Source: JBBQHM01 sp038323965
GTDB taxonomy: Bacteria; Verrucomicrobiota; Verrucomicrobiia; Chthoniobacterales; UBA10450
NCBI GenBank assembly: GCA_038323965.1
Contig: JBBQHM010000055.1
Span: 1-13,822, forward strand
Length of the DNA: 13,822 nt
Direction of reading: 5' to 3'
Shown here: piece by piece, positions 12,305-13,822 of the stretch
Position numbering within the stretch: position 1 is the first letter of the stretch
How the letters are laid out: each line of letters starts with the position of its first letter
The notes under the pieces: model-generated
Database searches by the model: none
Told to the model about the DNA's origin: nothing
What the model saw: the letters and a program-made list of their open reading frames with translations, nothing else
Made by a program: the position numbers and the translations under genes

Positions 12305-13822
12305 CTAGGTAGTTTTGAGCCAGCAGCGCAGGACTTCTGCGACGCTCCAGGCCTGGGCGATGCAACCTCCTGGAGTGTGCGGCGCGCGCGCGTCGAATAC
12401 TTCACTGATGGTGCCAATTCCGGCTTCATCCAGATGATGGAGAAATCCATCGAGCAACGATCGCGCTTCGCTATGACGATCGGGATGGACCTTCATCCAG
12501 GCATCGATGAAAGGCCCGATCAGCCACGCCCAAACGGTTCCCTGATGATACGCGCCATCGCGCGAACGTAGATCGCCGGAATAGATCGGCTTGTATTCGG
12601 GATCGCTCGGAGCCAGCGACCGCAATCCGACTGGCGTCAACAAATCGCGTTGCGCCACAGCAACCACCGATTCCCATCGCGCTTCGTCGAGAACTGGATA
12701 GTCCAGCGACACAGCCAAAAGTTGATTCGGCCGGCAGGACGTGTCGAACGATCCCGCCTGGCCATTGCAATCGACCACATCAAAAAGATAATCGCCCTCC
12801 GCATACCAGAAGCGTGCGTTGAATGATTCTTGCGCCTGACGAGCGTGTTCGGCGTATTTGTCGGCCGCGGCACCGTTGCCCTGTTCGCGATTCCATTCCG
12901 AAACCAATCGTAGCGCGTTGTACCAAAGTGCGTTGATCTCCACTGCTTTTCCGCGTCGCGGGGTCACGACCCAGTCCCCCATCTTCGCGTCCATCCAGGT
13001 GAGCTGGTAGCCCTCCGCGCCTTGCACTAGTAATCCATCCGTCGGGTCGACGTGGATATTGAATTTCGTGCCGGCAAGATGTCGTTCGACGATGTCCGTA
13101 AGCGTCGGCAAAAGTTGTCGCAATGTCGCGACATCGTCCGTCGCTGTGAGATAACGGTGAAGCGCGTGGAAAAACCAAAGCGTCGCGTCGGCCGTGTGAT
13201 ACAGCCCTTCCCTGCCGCCGTCGGGAAACATGTTTGGGATCAAACCATCGCGAACGTAATGGGCGAAGGTGCGAAGAATATTCCCTGCTTCCGACCACCG
13301 ACCGGTCGCGAGCGTCAACCCCTCGAGAGAGATCATCGTGTCACGGCCCCAATCGGTGAACCAGTGATAGCCGGCAATGACGGTGCGCGCTTCATCTCCG
13401 GACGCATGGGCATGAGCCGCTTCCTCGGCGCGTCCCGCCGGGGTGATGATGAACTGGTCTGCCGCGAAAACTAACTCCGCCGGAACTCCGGACTGCGCCG
13501 CGGGTGCGGTGCGGTCGAGTAAACGGGAACGACGTTCGCGTTCCGAAGCCTCCGCTGTTTCCGGACTGAGTACTTCAGCAACTTCCCACGGATCAGTCGA
13601 CGCGACGACGGTCGCACCCGGCTGCTCGTCGAGATTCACCCGGAAATATCCGGGACTCCAAAGGTCGCCTTCGTAGCTATAGCCGCGACTCTGTTCGCTC
13701 CGATAGACGACCTGCGGGATGTGCGCTGGTGATATCGTAAATTCCGAGGCATCGCCACAGAGCTTCATCCGGAGCGGTGGAATTTTTTGGTCGTTGCCGG
13801 AAAATTCGTAGCGACCGTTAAC
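12305..13822 (-). CDS. Glycogen debranching enzyme / amylo-alpha-1,6-glucosidase, C-terminal 505 residues (5' end outside window)
   Basis: The reverse frame is open to the window edge, 18 codons beyond the most upstream ATG at 13768, so that ATG is probably internal and the N-terminus lies outside. The visible part covers the end of the N-terminal domain (YEFSGND near the edge, SYEGDLWSPGYFRVNL) and the complete alpha/alpha-barrel glucosidase domain. Signatures are YHWFTDWGRDTMISLEGL, MFPDGGREGLYHTADATLWF, YQLTWMDAKMGDWVVTPRRG, DGAYHQGTVWAWLIGPF and ARAPHTPGGCIAQAWSVAEV. The enzyme removes alpha-1,6-linked glucose at glycogen branch points in the cytosol. The full length is usually about 650-720 residues, so roughly 150-200 are missing. 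It ends in TAG six bases from the convergent small gene, leaving no room for a terminator between them. Confidence 0.93.
   Translation of the reverse strand, partial: VNGRYEFSGNDQKIPPLRMKLCGDASEFTISPAHIPQVVYRSEQSRGYSYEGDLWSPGYFRVNLDEQPGATVVASTDPWEVAEVLSPETAEASERERRSRLLDRTAPAAQSGVPAELVFAADQFIITPAGRAEEAAHAHASGDEARTVIAGYHWFTDWGRDTMISLEGLTLATGRWSEAGNILRTFAHYVRDGLIPNMFPDGGREGLYHTADATLWFFHALHRYLTATDDVATLRQLLPTLTDIVERHLAGTKFNIHVDPTDGLLVQGAEGYQLTWMDAKMGDWVVTPRRGKAVEINALWYNALRLVSEWNREQGNGAAADKYAEHARQAQESFNARFWYAEGDYLFDVVDCNGQAGSFDTSCRPNQLLAVSLDYPVLDEARWESVVAVAQRDLLTPVGLRSLAPSDPEYKPIYSGDLRSRDGAYHQGTVWAWLIGPFIDAWMKVHPDRHSEARSLLDGFLHHLDEAGIGTISEVFDARAPHTPGGCIAQAWSVAEVLRCWLKTT

Noticed and set aside
1..13822. 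CRISPR array, tRNA, rRNA, transposase or phage genes
   Set aside because: No regularly spaced direct repeats, no recognisable tRNA or rRNA sequence, and no transposase, integrase or phage protein motifs were seen.

Overview
The window is bacterial, fairly GC-rich and gene-dense. No gap between genes exceeds about 150 bases, and no rRNA, tRNA, CRISPR array or transposase gene is visible. Three kinds of dispersed palindromic repeat, together with the mix of gene families, suggest a soil or freshwater member of the Verrucomicrobiota (Chthoniobacterales-like). This placement is inference only, and no marker gene is present to prove it.

Left region (1-5420), aromatic amino acid catabolism and its pterin cofactor. 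A forward operon with very tight spacing runs: 3' end of homogentisate 1,2-dioxygenase, GTP cyclohydrolase I, a 400-residue protein made of three fused 6-pyruvoyl-tetrahydropterin synthase (PTPS) domains, a short-chain dehydrogenase in the position of a sepiapterin reductase, and a small cupin. Converging on it is a long phenylalanine hydroxylase-type enzyme with intact iron ligands. Read together, the first three pterin genes would make tetrahydrobiopterin (GTP to dihydroneopterin triphosphate to pyruvoyl-tetrahydropterin to BH4). The hydroxylase would use it to turn Phe into Tyr, and the dioxygenase would open the ring further down the pathway.

The most unusual object is the triple PTPS. 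Its third domain keeps the zinc histidines and catalytic Cys but has lost the Asp-His pair. Domains 1 and 2 keep the Asp-His pair but have lost the Cys and some or all zinc ligands. In known PTPS the Cys and the Asp-His pair come from different subunits, so this looks like a homo-oligomer folded into one chain with the active-site parts divided among its domains.

Middle region (5447-7024). A divergent pair with overlapping ends encodes a polytopic membrane protein resembling the UbiA prenyltransferase superfamily and a class I SAM methyltransferase. A large imperfect inverted repeat follows.

Right region (7025-13822), mostly reverse strand. In transcription order: an MscS-type mechanosensitive channel, a secreted L,D-transpeptidase, an ECF sigma factor, and a very large anti-sigma-like protein (N-terminal zinc motif plus DUF4349-type periplasmic repeats). 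This looks like a cell-envelope neighbourhood. The sigma factor carries a palindromic repeat inserted in frame in its inter-domain linker. At the far end, a small glycine-rich forward gene converges on the C-terminal 505 residues of a glycogen debranching enzyme that runs off the window.
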